From Pseudomonadota bacterium (GTDB lineage: Bacteria > Pseudomonadota > Alphaproteobacteria > Sphingomonadales > Sphingomonadaceae), in assembly GCA_023433305.1 (NCBI GenBank), contig JAEZCZ010000034.1:1-27722 (forward strand): a stretch of 27,722 nt of DNA, written 5' to 3'. Positions within the stretch are counted from its first letter, which is position 1. Every line of letters starts with the position of its first letter. Below are positions 16,340 through 23,322 of this stretch, piece by piece. The position numbers were made by a program, and so were the translations under genes. Under the pieces are notes generated by a model that was not told the DNA's origin, searched no databases, and was given only the letters and a program-made list of their open reading frames with translations.

Positions 16340-18658
16340 CTAGTTCCGAAGCGGCTTGCCGGTCTCGAGCATGTGCTCGATCCGGGCGACCGTGCGCGGG
16401 TCGTGCAGCCGCTTCATGAATTCGCTGCGTTCGAGCGCGAGCATGTCGTTCTCGCTCTGTGGCGTGGTCGGGTCGCCCTTGTCGCCGCCGGTCAGCACGG
16501 TGGCGAGCGATTCCGCCACCACGGTGTCGTAGTCGGTTGCGATGCCGCGGTTGTGGAAGCCCTCGACCGCGAGCATCAGCGCCGCCTTGCCCGAGGGACC
16601 GGGCAGGCGGAACTCGGGCATCTCCGGCGGGGCGTAGCCCTCGACCAGCGAGAGCGCCTTCTGCTTGGCTTCGTAGAGCAACCGATCGCGGTTCATCGTC
16701 ACGCCGTCGGTGGGGCGCAGGAAGCCGTATTCCTTGGCCTCGGCGGCGGACTTGGAGACCGTCGCGGTCGAGACGATCTCGAACGTCTTGGCGACCGCCG
16801 GCATCGGGCCGTTCGGCGCACCGGGCATCTTGCGCCAGCGGTCGATCATCTCGCCGCAGCCGCCCCAGCCGGGGATGATGCCGACACCGGTTTCGACGAG
16901 GCCGCAATAGAGCTCGGCATGGCTCTGGACCGCGGCGCAGTGGAGCAGGATCTCACATCCGCCGCCGAGCGCCATTCCGGCCGGCGCGCCGACCACGGGG
17001 AAGGGCGCGTACTTGAGCGCCTTGTAGGCAAACTGGCCGCCCTGGACGAGCTGCTCGATCTCCGAGAACGCGGCGATATTGAAGGCGAACAGCGCGAGGC
17101 CGAGGTTGGCCCCGGCGGAGAAATGCGTGCCCTCGTTATAGACAACGAGCGCCTTTTGCTCCTTCGCCACGAGGCCGATCGCCTGCCCGATCAGCTTCAT
17201 GACTTCGCCGTCGAGCGCGTTCATCTTGCCGGTGAATTCGAGGCACGCGACGCCGTCGCCGAGGTCCCACAGCGCGGCGCTGGAATTCTTGAGCAGCGGC
17301 TTGCCGGCCAGCTTGACGTCGGCGAGCAGCAGCACGCCATCGGGGCGGACAATATCGTGATATTCGCCATCGGTGCCGAGGTACTGCCGCTTGCCGTTTT
17401 CGACGCGGTAGAACGTGCGGCCGGCCGCCAGCCTGAGCAGCTCGGGCACCGGCTTGCCGTCCTTCTCCAGCCGCGCCGCGACGTAGTCGGCGCCGAGCTG
17501 GTCGATCCATTCGAACGGCCCGAACTTCCAGTTGTAGCCGAGCTTCATCGCGTCATCGACGCCGACAATCGTGTCGGAAATCTCCGGCACCAGCAGCGCG
17601 GCATAGGCGGCGGTGTTGCCCAGCACGGCCCAGGCGTAACCGCCGATCGTGCCCGGTTGCTCGACGAGTTGTTTGAGGTTGCCCTTGGGGACCGAGGGCG
17701 TGGCGGCAGTGCGGTATTCGCCGGTCTTCAGATCGACGGCTTCGAGCGTGCGCTTTCCGCCGTCCTTGTTCATCCGGTAGAAGCCGCCCTTGCCCTTGCG
17801 GCCGGTGTAGCCCTCGGCGATCATCTTCTCGATCAGCGGCTCGCTGCGCGCGATCGCCTGGTAGGGATCGTCCTTCGGCAGCGTCGAGGTCAGGCTGTTC
17901 ATCAGGTGCGGCATCAGGTCCAAACCCACCAGGTCGACCAGACCGAACACGCCGGTCTTCGGAACACCCATCGGTTTGCCTAGAACGGCGTCTGCTTCCT
18001 CGACTGTAACACCCCGATCAAGCGCTTCATTGACACCTGTTTGTATCCAGAACGTCCCGATCCGATTGGCGATGAAGCCGGGGGTGTCCTTCGCCCAGAC
18101 GACCGACTTGCCGAGCGTGCGGTCGACGAAATCCTCAATCTTCTCCGTGATTTGCGGGTCGGTTTCGGGCCCGGTGACGAGCTCGATCAGCCGCATGTAG
18201 CGCGGCGGGTTGAAGAAGTGCGTGATGAGGAAGGATTTGACGAAATCGTCCGACCTTCCCTCGGTCAGCATCGCCAAGGGAATGGAGGAAGTGTTTGAAC
18301 TTACAGGGGTTTCCGGCCTCCGATGCTGCTCGATCTCCGCATAGAGATCGCGCTTGATCTCCACCTTCTCGATGATCGCCTCGACGATCCAGTCGCACCC
18401 GGAAACCTTGCCAAGATCGTCCTCTATGTTGCCGATTTCGACCAGTTTTGCCGCCCGCTTGCTCATGAACGGCGCGGGTTCGGTCTTGAGCATTTTCGCC
18501 ACCGCCGCCTCGGCCACGGCGTTGCGGTTGTTGCCCTCTTTCGCCGGGATATCGAGCAGTAGCACCGGCACCCCGGCGTTCGCGACTTGCGCCGCGATGC
18601 CCGAGCCCATCACGCCCGAGCCGATGACGCAGACGCGCTTGATCGCGGACTCGCTCAT
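16340..18658 (-). CDS. 3-hydroxyacyl-CoA dehydrogenase/enoyl-CoA hydratase fusion (FadN-type)
   Basis: A 772-residue bifunctional beta-oxidation enzyme. The N-terminal part is an NAD-dependent 3-hydroxyacyl-CoA dehydrogenase with the Rossmann motif GSGVMGSG (13-20) and the catalytic pair His147 and Glu159 in THFFNPPRYMRLIEL. The C-terminal third is an enoyl-CoA hydratase (crotonase fold) with FSAGANL and AGMALGGGCEI forming the oxyanion hole and a Glu in GLVETGVGIIPGWGG. This dehydrogenase-first order is that of FadN and opposite to FadB/FadJ. The ATG at 18658 overlaps the thiolase stop as ATGA and fits the family N-terminus, so a longer upstream reading is rejected. The three activities of this gene and the thiolase complete one beta-oxidation cycle with the acyl-CoA dehydrogenase. 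Confidence 0.95.
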   Translation of the reverse strand: MSESAIKRVCVIGSGVMGSGIAAQVANAGVPVLLLDIPAKEGNNRNAVAEAAVAKMLKTEPAPFMSKRAAKLVEIGNIEDDLGKVSGCDWIVEAIIEKVEIKRDLYAEIEQHRRPETPVSSNTSSIPLAMLTEGRSDDFVKSFLITHFFNPPRYMRLIELVTGPETDPQITEKIEDFVDRTLGKSVVWAKDTPGFIANRIGTFWIQTGVNEALDRGVTVEEADAVLGKPMGVPKTGVFGLVDLVGLDLMPHLMNSLTSTLPKDDPYQAIARSEPLIEKMIAEGYTGRKGKGGFYRMNKDGGKRTLEAVDLKTGEYRTAATPSVPKGNLKQLVEQPGTIGGYAWAVLGNTAAYAALLVPEISDTIVGVDDAMKLGYNWKFGPFEWIDQLGADYVAARLEKDGKPVPELLRLAAGRTFYRVENGKRQYLGTDGEYHDIVRPDGVLLLADVKLAGKPLLKNSSAALWDLGDGVACLEFTGKMNALDGEVMKLIGQAIGLVAKEQKALVVYNEGTHFSAGANLGLALFAFNIAAFSEIEQLVQGGQFAYKALKYAPFPVVGAPAGMALGGGCEILLHCAAVQSHAELYCGLVETGVGIIPGWGGCGEMIDRWRKMPGAPNGPMPAVAKTFEIVSTATVSKSAAEAKEYGFLRPTDGVTMNRDRLLYEAKQKALSLVEGYAPPEMPEFRLPGPSGKAALMLAVEGFHNRGIATDYDTVVAESLATVLTGGDKGDPTTPQSENDMLALERSEFMKRLHDPRTVARIEHMLETGKPLRN

Positions 18659-19791
18659 TCGGCGGCCTCCAGAACCGTGGCGACCCCTTGGCCGCCACCG
18701 ATGCACATCGTCGCGAGGGCGTACTTCCCACCCTCGCGCTTGAGCAGCGAGGCGGCCTTGCCGAGGATGCGCGCGCCCGAGGCGCCGAGCGGGTGCCCCA
18801 TCGCGATCGCACCACCGTCAAGGTTCACCTTCGCCTCGTCGGCCCCAAGATCATGCAGCACCGCGAGCGCCTGGCTGGCGAAAGCCTCGTTGAGCTCGAC
18901 GAGGTCCATGTCCTTCAACTCCAGCCCGGCGCGCCGCAGCGCCTTCTGGGACGAACCCACCGGACCCAGGCCCATGACCTCGGGCGCGCAGCCGGAGATC
19001 GCCATGCTGCGGATCTTGGCGAGCACTTCCAACCCGTTCGCCTTGGCAAACTCCGCGCTGCAGACCAGCACCGCCGCCGCGCCATCGGTCAGAGGGGAGG
19101 CCGTGCCGGCAGTCACTGTGCCTTCTGCGTTGAAGGCCGGCTTGAGGCCCGCAAGGCCTTCCGCGGTCGTATCGGGGCGCAGGGTGCCGTCCTCGCTAAC
19201 GGTCTCACCGCCGATCTTGATCGGGACGATCTCGTCCTTGAACCGCCCCTCGCGGTGGGCCGCGGCGGCCTTCTGCTGGCTGGCAAGCGCGAAAGCTTCC
19301 TGGCGCGCGCGGTCGATCTGGTACTTGTCGGCCAGGATCTCCGCCGTGTCGCCCATCGCGATGTAGGCTTGGCTGCTCTTGGCCAATTCAGGGTTGGGCA
19401 TCGGGTTGAAGCCGCCCATCGGCACCCGGCTCATCGATTCCACGCCGCCGCAGATGAAGCAGTCGCCCGCTCCTAGCGCGATCTGGCCGGCTGCATAGTG
19501 AGCCGCGCTCATCGAACTGCCGCAGAAGCGGTTCATGGTGATCCCGCCGACCGAGTTCGGCAGGCCGGCGAGCAGCACAACTAGGCGAGCGATGTTGAAG
19601 CCTTGCTCTCCCTCGGGAAAGGCACAGCCGAGCGCGAGGTCTTCGATCTTTTCAGGAGCGACCCCTGTCCGCTCGACAAGTGCCTTCACCACCTGCGCCG
19701 CGAGGTCGTCTGGGCGGACTTTGGCCAGCGCACCCTTAGATGCCGGATGGAAGGGAGAACGGGCGTAACCGGCGATGACGATATCGGGCAT
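18655..19791 (-). CDS. Acetyl-CoA C-acyltransferase (thiolase)
   Basis: A 378-residue thiolase for the last beta-oxidation step, which splits 3-ketoacyl-CoA with CoA. The nucleophile is Cys90 in NRFCGSSM, the catalytic histidine is His333 in GGAIAMGHPLGASG, and the second cysteine is Cys363 in MCIGGGQG. NEAFA is also present. I chose the ATG at 19791 (MPDIVIAGYARSP) because it matches the thiolase N-terminus and is preceded by AGGAGG. It is the first gene of the minus-strand part of the cluster and overlaps the FadN-type gene as ATGA. It faces the acyl-CoA ligase across a 147-base divergent promoter that holds a MerR-type palindrome, so control by the cluster's MerR protein is likely. Confidence 0.95.
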   Translation of the reverse strand: MPDIVIAGYARSPFHPASKGALAKVRPDDLAAQVVKALVERTGVAPEKIEDLALGCAFPEGEQGFNIARLVVLLAGLPNSVGGITMNRFCGSSMSAAHYAAGQIALGAGDCFICGGVESMSRVPMGGFNPMPNPELAKSSQAYIAMGDTAEILADKYQIDRARQEAFALASQQKAAAAHREGRFKDEIVPIKIGGETVSEDGTLRPDTTAEGLAGLKPAFNAEGTVTAGTASPLTDGAAAVLVCSAEFAKANGLEVLAKIRSMAISGCAPEVMGLGPVGSSQKALRRAGLELKDMDLVELNEAFASQALAVLHDLGADEAKVNLDGGAIAMGHPLGASGARILGKAASLLKREGGKYALATMCIGGGQGVATVLEAAE

Positions 19792-19864
19792 GAGCGAGCA
19801 CCTCCTGGCGTGCTGCGGAGGGACTCGCCCCACCGAGCAGCGTGTTTACGCAATGGTGAGCGAA

Positions 19865-19880
19865 TTGACCTATACGTCAA
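19865..19880. promoter_or_regulatory. Predicted MerR (LiuR-type) operator in divergent promoter
   Basis: The 16 bases TTGACCTATACGTCAA form an inverted repeat, TTGAC and GTCAA separated by six bases, with one mismatch to a perfect 16-base palindrome. This resembles the published binding motif of the MerR-family regulator LiuR as I recall it. The site is 74 bases upstream of the thiolase ATG and 58 bases upstream of the acyl-CoA ligase ATG. The MerR gene that ends the ligase operon is the obvious candidate to bind it. Confidence 0.6.
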
Positions 19881-19938
19881 GCGATTTTCGTTGCAGACTG
19901 CGAATCGGAAGAGCCGCTCGACGGCTCAGTGGAGAGAA

Positions 19939-21627
19939 ATGGTGGCGGCAGCTCCGGACAATGCCGTAACGAATGACCGCCTAGCGGAAGGCGCCGCGTT
20001 GCGCCCGCGCGTGTTGACCGCCTTGCTCGACAAGGCCGCTGCCGAATATCCCACCCGTCCGGCACTCGACTTCTTCGGCCGCGAATGGACTTACGCCGAG
20101 CTTCACCGCGAGGTTGCGCATGCCGCTGCGGGGCTGGAACGGCTCGGCCTTCGGCGTGGCGAACGGTTTGCGCTTTGCCTGCCTAACACCGCCTACTACG
20201 TGGTGCTCTATTTCGCGGTCCTCCGGCTCGGAGCGATCGTGGTCAATCTCAACCCACTCTATTCGGCCGACGAGCTCGACCATTTGATCCGAGATTCCGG
20301 TGCGCGGATGATTGCCGTGCCCGACATCAAGACGGTCAGCGAAAAGGTCGTCACCCTAGCTCCGAGGGCTGGGGTCGAACGGATTGTTCTGTGCCCGCTG
20401 GCCGCCATCATGCCCCGGCTCAAGGGATGGGCTTTTCGCCTGACGCGTCATTCGACGCTCGCCCGGCCCGGAGATAGCCCGCTGTTTGTGCCTTATGGGG
20501 ACCTCGTTCGCGAGGCCGGGGAGCCGACGCCCGTCGAGCTCGATCCGGAAGACATCGCGGTGCTGCAATATACCGGCGGGACCACGGGCGTGCCCAAGGG
20601 CGCGATGCTCACGCATGCCAACCTGACGGCGAACTCGATGCAGATGCGTCTGCACAATTACGAAGAGCGCGACCGACAGGAACGTACGACCGCCGTCCTC
20701 CCCATGTTCCACGTGTTCGCGCTGACGACCGTGCTCAATTATTCGATCGACATCGCCGGAGAAATCGTCCTCCTGCCGCGCTTCGAGATGGACCAGTTCC
20801 TCGCCTGCGTTAAGCGCAAGCCTCCGACGACCTTCTTTGGTGTCCCTACGCTCTACATCGCGATCAACGACCTACCGGTCGACAAGGTGCCGGACCTGAG
20901 CGAAGTGCGCGCCTGCATCTCGGGAGGTGCGCCGCTGCCGCTGGAAGTCCGCCAGGAGTTCGAACGAAGGACCGGCGTGCGCGTGGTCGAGGGCTATGGG
21001 TTGACCGAAGCATCGCCGATCATCGCCTGCAACCCACTCTACAACGGAGAGGTGAAAGACAATTCGTGCGGCCCGGCCTTTCCGCTTACGACGCTCGAGA
21101 TCCGAGACCATGAAGACCCGTCGAAGATCTTGGGCAAGGGCGAGAGGGGAGAAGTCTGCGCGCGCGGGCCACAGATCATGAAGGGCTACTGGAATCGGCC
21201 CGATGCAACCGAACGGACCATTTACCAGGGATCTCTGCGGACCGGCGACATCGGCTACCTGGACGAAGACGGATACTTGTTCCTGGTCGATCGCATCAAG
21301 GACCTGATCCTGAGCGGCGGCTACAATGTCTATCCGCGCACGATCGAGGATGCGGCCTACGAGTTCCCCTCGGTGAGCGAGGCCATCGCCGTGGGCGTAC
21401 CGGACCATTACCGCGGCGAAGCCCCATGGCTGTTCGTCGCGCCTAAGCCCGGCGAGACCATCGATGTCGAAGCGCTGCAAGCGTTCGTCTCGCAGCGGCT
21501 CAGCTTGTTCGAGAAGCCGGAACGGATCGAAGTGCGCGCGAGCTTGCCCAAGACGCAAGTCGGCAAGTTGTCGAAAAAGGACCTGATCGCGCAAGAACAG
21601 GCTCTGATCGACGCGGAAACCCGATGA
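19939..21627 (+). CDS. Long-chain acyl-CoA ligase (FadD-like, AMP-forming)
   Basis: A 562-residue member of the ANL superfamily that would activate fatty acids to acyl-CoA through an acyl-AMP. The ATP-binding P-loop YTGGTTGVPKGAMLTH is near residues 212-227. The A5 motif GYGLTEASP follows, then TGDIGYLDEDGYLFLVDR with the hinge aspartate and arginine, and the A10 lysine in KTQVGKLSKKDL at the C-terminus. I chose the ATG at 19939 with GGAGAG upstream. The open frame extends a further 336 bases upstream but there runs antisense into the thiolase. Its last bases overlap the MerR start (ATGA), so ligase and regulator form one operon. Long-chain specificity is inferred from gene context and could be broader. 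Confidence 0.93.
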   Translation: MVAAAPDNAVTNDRLAEGAALRPRVLTALLDKAAAEYPTRPALDFFGREWTYAELHREVAHAAAGLERLGLRRGERFALCLPNTAYYVVLYFAVLRLGAIVVNLNPLYSADELDHLIRDSGARMIAVPDIKTVSEKVVTLAPRAGVERIVLCPLAAIMPRLKGWAFRLTRHSTLARPGDSPLFVPYGDLVREAGEPTPVELDPEDIAVLQYTGGTTGVPKGAMLTHANLTANSMQMRLHNYEERDRQERTTAVLPMFHVFALTTVLNYSIDIAGEIVLLPRFEMDQFLACVKRKPPTTFFGVPTLYIAINDLPVDKVPDLSEVRACISGGAPLPLEVRQEFERRTGVRVVEGYGLTEASPIIACNPLYNGEVKDNSCGPAFPLTTLEIRDHEDPSKILGKGERGEVCARGPQIMKGYWNRPDATERTIYQGSLRTGDIGYLDEDGYLFLVDRIKDLILSGGYNVYPRTIEDAAYEFPSVSEAIAVGVPDHYRGEAPWLFVAPKPGETIDVEALQAFVSQRLSLFEKPERIEVRASLPKTQVGKLSKKDLIAQEQALIDAETR

Positions 21628-22037
21628 ACGTCGAGACGACGAACAGCTTGGACGGCGCGGCCGAAGAGTCGATCAAGGGCATCCAGGAGGTTGCGCGAGA
21701 ACTCGGCGTGACCCATCGCACCTTGCGTTTTTACGAAGACGAAGGGCTCATCAGTCCGCAGCGAATTGGCACGACACGGGTCTACTCCAAGCGTGATCTG
21801 GGCCGGATGCAACTGATCCTGCGCGGCAAACGGCTAGGGTTCTCGATCCGAGAGATTCGGGAATTCCTCGATCTCTACGAAGCCGATGCGGAGCAGCACG
21901 CGCAAATTGAGCAGTTGCTGAAGCGCGTGCGCGCCAAGCTCGGCGAACTACGGCGTCAGCGCCGCGCGATCGACGAAACCATTCGCGAGCTTGGCGAAAT
22001 CGAAAAGCAGGCGGCAGATTTCCTCGCCCAAGCCTGA
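21624..22037 (+). CDS. MerR-family regulator of the beta-oxidation cluster (LiuR-like)
   Basis: A 137-residue MerR-family protein. The winged helix-turn-helix covers residues about 19-86 (IQEVARELGVTHRTLRFYED, RGKRLGFSIREI), and a long alpha-helical coiled coil (about 87-133) serves for dimerisation. No cysteine metal ligands are seen, so it is not a metal or redox sensor. The sequence pattern resembles LiuR-type regulators of branched-chain amino acid or fatty acid breakdown, which sense acyl-CoA intermediates. It overlaps the acyl-CoA ligase stop as ATGA. Repression or activation of the divergent promoter through the site at 19865 is inferred. A diverged partial copy of its 3' end lies at 23120, and a hairpin follows both copies. 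Confidence 0.92.
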   Translation: MNVETTNSLDGAAEESIKGIQEVARELGVTHRTLRFYEDEGLISPQRIGTTRVYSKRDLGRMQLILRGKRLGFSIREIREFLDLYEADAEQHAQIEQLLKRVRAKLGELRRQRRAIDETIRELGEIEKQAADFLAQA

Positions 22038-22041
22038 GGCG

Positions 22042-22060
22042 CCGGTCAGCCATTGGCCGG
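22042..22060 (+). terminator. Hairpin downstream of MerR gene, possible terminator
   Basis: CCGGTCA (22042-22048) and TGGCCGG (22054-22060) pair at six of seven positions around a 5-base loop, and a weak pyrimidine stretch follows. It comes 4 bases after the MerR stop and faces the cupin gene on the other strand. The lack of a clean T run makes it only a moderate candidate. Confidence 0.4.
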
Positions 22061-22072
22061 TCCTTTCAATCT

Positions 22073-22420
22073 TCACGCCAGACTTGTGCCCACCGATGGC
22101 AGCATGATCGTCAGAAGCAATGAGGAATCCTCGACCGCGCGAAGAGAATGGGCGATTCCTCCGTCCAGGTAGATCCACTGGTTGGCTGACATCTCGTGGA
22201 AGCCGTCGGGCAGTTCGAGGCTGATCGTCCCTTCCATGCAAAGCAGCGTAAGCTTCCCCGACACGTCATGAGCCGGCAGAAAATCGCCCGCCTTCAGGAC
22301 AAGGCGTATCGCTTCAAAGCTGTCGGTCTTCACCAATGCCGTGGTGTGAGCATGCCGCAGCTTGGTGCCGAGCGGCGAGAGGTCGACAATCTCTCCGGAT
22401 TTCGCATGCTCTAGCGCCAT
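22073..22420 (-). CDS. Cupin-domain protein
   Basis: A 115-residue single-domain cupin. The two cupin motifs are partly visible: AGDFLPAHDVSGKLTLLCMEG (about 44-64) followed by a loop with ELPDG, then DGGIAHSLRAVED (about 86-98), with the histidines His51 and His91 as possible metal ligands. The set of ligands looks smaller than in classic metal cupins, so it may be a binder or isomerase rather than an oxygenase. AGGAG lies 8 bases before the ATG. It lies antisense to the MerR unit, downstream of two small genes and between the two copies of the MerR 3' end. Function is not known; many such cupins are stress-related or sugar- or amino-acid-binding proteins. Confidence 0.85.
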   Translation of the reverse strand: MALEHAKSGEIVDLSPLGTKLRHAHTTALVKTDSFEAIRLVLKAGDFLPAHDVSGKLTLLCMEGTISLELPDGFHEMSANQWIYLDGGIAHSLRAVEDSSLLLTIMLPSVGTSLA

Positions 22421-22462
22421 CTATCGAACTCCTTTTTTTCGCGCGAAGCCGAGCCGATCCCA

Positions 22463-22813
22463 TCACGCGCTCCTTGGCCGTTCCCATATCCAGGCCGGTG
22501 GGTCGCTGGCAGGAAACGAGTCTTCGGACGCCAGGTCAACCTTGTCCAGCGAACGCTGCGGCTCGGCGAGCGATCGTAAGCCCCGTTCGACGAGGGTCTG
22601 GACCTCGATCGCCGCGGCTTCGTGCATGCCCGAGCGGGCCCCCTCAATCTGGTCTTCGATGGCGATCGCGCAGGAGCAGATGTGCTCGTGTATCGCCTGT
22701 TCGATGTGCTTCGCGAGCGGCTCGCTGGGGATGGACCTCTGGAGAGCCAGAGCTCTTGCCGCCGCGGTTTCAAGCGTCTTCAGGCTGAGTGGATCACTAT
22801 ATTCGTGGGTCAT
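22463..22813 (-). CDS. Small hypothetical protein with C-terminal DSFPASDPPAW motif
   Basis: A 116-residue protein, helical in the first 85 residues, with two cysteines in HEHICSCAIAIED and a C-terminal motif DSFPASDPPAWIW that I recognise from many small sphingomonad and other alphaproteobacterial proteins of unknown function. I chose the ATG at 22813 because a longer upstream reading would run through the preceding zinc-ribbon-like gene in another frame, and GGAG lies upstream. It starts 2 bases after the stop of that gene, so the two are probably cotranscribed. The cupin follows 42 bases later. The helical part with HIEQAIHEH may be a small ligand or protein-binding domain, but no function can be named. 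Confidence 0.7.
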   Translation of the reverse strand: MTHEYSDPLSLKTLETAAARALALQRSIPSEPLAKHIEQAIHEHICSCAIAIEDQIEGARSGMHEAAAIEVQTLVERGLRSLAEPQRSLDKVDLASEDSFPASDPPAWIWERPRSA

Positions 22814-22815
22814 TG

Positions 22816-23037
22816 CTAATCGTCTCCAAGAGCCGCCTCTGAATGCGTTCGATGTCCGGTCGGTGCCTCGGAAGTGAGGGATTGGACCCGAGTCCCCGGG
22901 CCGAGACTGCGCCGTCTGTTGCGAGTCATGCGGCCTGCCACGCGACGCCAGAGCGCCTTCATCCCACCGGGACCAGAGCGTTCGATCGGACGGAGCGGGC
23001 CTGGAAACAAGAGTTCCCCGCACTGAGGACAAAACAT
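22816..23037 (-). CDS. Small zinc-ribbon-like hypothetical protein
   Basis: A 73-residue basic protein starting MFCPQCGELLFPG, a CxxC zinc-ribbon beginning. The rest is Arg-rich (RRVAGRMTRNRRRSLG) and lacks a second CxxC, so a full zinc ribbon would need a partner or a dimer. GGAGG lies 5 bases before this ATG (an ATG one codon earlier is possible). It is followed after 2 bases by the DSFPASDPPAW gene. The frame is short and the composition is GC-biased, so I keep moderate confidence that it is real. The good ribosome-binding site and the tight spacing to the next gene are the main support. Confidence 0.5.
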   Translation of the reverse strand: MFCPQCGELLFPGPLRPIERSGPGGMKALWRRVAGRMTRNRRRSLGPGTRVQSLTSEAPTGHRTHSEAALGDD

Positions 23038-23119
23038 CATCACCTCCATTTGCGACTGCGTCGCATTAGCATATCTGGATATGGTTAGCAATGAGTGATC
23101 GCGGATGCCGACCGTTCGC

Positions 23120-23285
23120 AATTCTCGATCTCTACGAAGCCGATGCGGAGCAGCACGTTGAGCAGTTGCTGAAGCGCGTGCGCGCCAACCTCGGCGAACT
23201 ACGGCGTCAGCGCCGCGCGATCGACGAAACCATTCGCGAGCTTGGCGAAATCGAGAAGCAAGCGGCGGATTTCCTCCCCAAGCCT
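23120..23285 (+). pseudogene. Diverged partial duplicate of the MerR 3' end
   Basis: These 166 bases align with 21862-22035 of the MerR gene (174 bases). There are four substitutions, one in-frame 6-base deletion and two single-base deletions, one at each end. Three of the four substitutions are synonymous. The frame keeps the helical part LDLYEADAEQH and continues nearly to the end (AADFL), but the helix-turn-helix is missing. An open frame from an ATG at 23091 to 23372 contains it, yet the 5' part (MSDRGCRPFAI) is not MerR and has no clear ribosome-binding site. It is thus a remnant, not a functional regulator. It lies antisense to and just past the end of the MFS gene. Confidence 0.85.
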
Positions 23286-23292
23286 AGATGCC

Positions 23293-23313
23293 GGCCGGCC
23301 GTTGTCGCCGGCC
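23293..23313. terminator. Hairpin downstream of MerR remnant and MFS gene, possible terminator
   Basis: GGCCGGC (23293-23299) and GCCGGCC (23307-23313) form a perfect 7-base stem with a 7-base loop. It lies between the end of the MerR remnant and the end of the minus-strand MFS gene. There is no T run on either side. A comparable hairpin follows the intact MerR gene, so this may be the duplicate of that structure. Confidence 0.4.
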
Positions 23314-23322
23314 TCCCAGCGC

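Noticed and set aside
14379..16343. A 654-codon open frame on the plus strand opposite the acyl-CoA dehydrogenase
   Set aside because: It is antisense to a firmly identified gene, is rich in Arg, Gly, Leu and Val as expected from reading GC-rich codons backwards, and has no recognisable domain.
16256..17983. A 575-codon open frame on the plus strand opposite the FadN-type gene
   Set aside because: Same antisense codon-bias effect, no ribosome-binding site or known domain.
18015..18030. AAGCGCTT core resembling a LacI site
   Set aside because: Only the core matches; it is inside the FadN-type gene and the outer positions fail.
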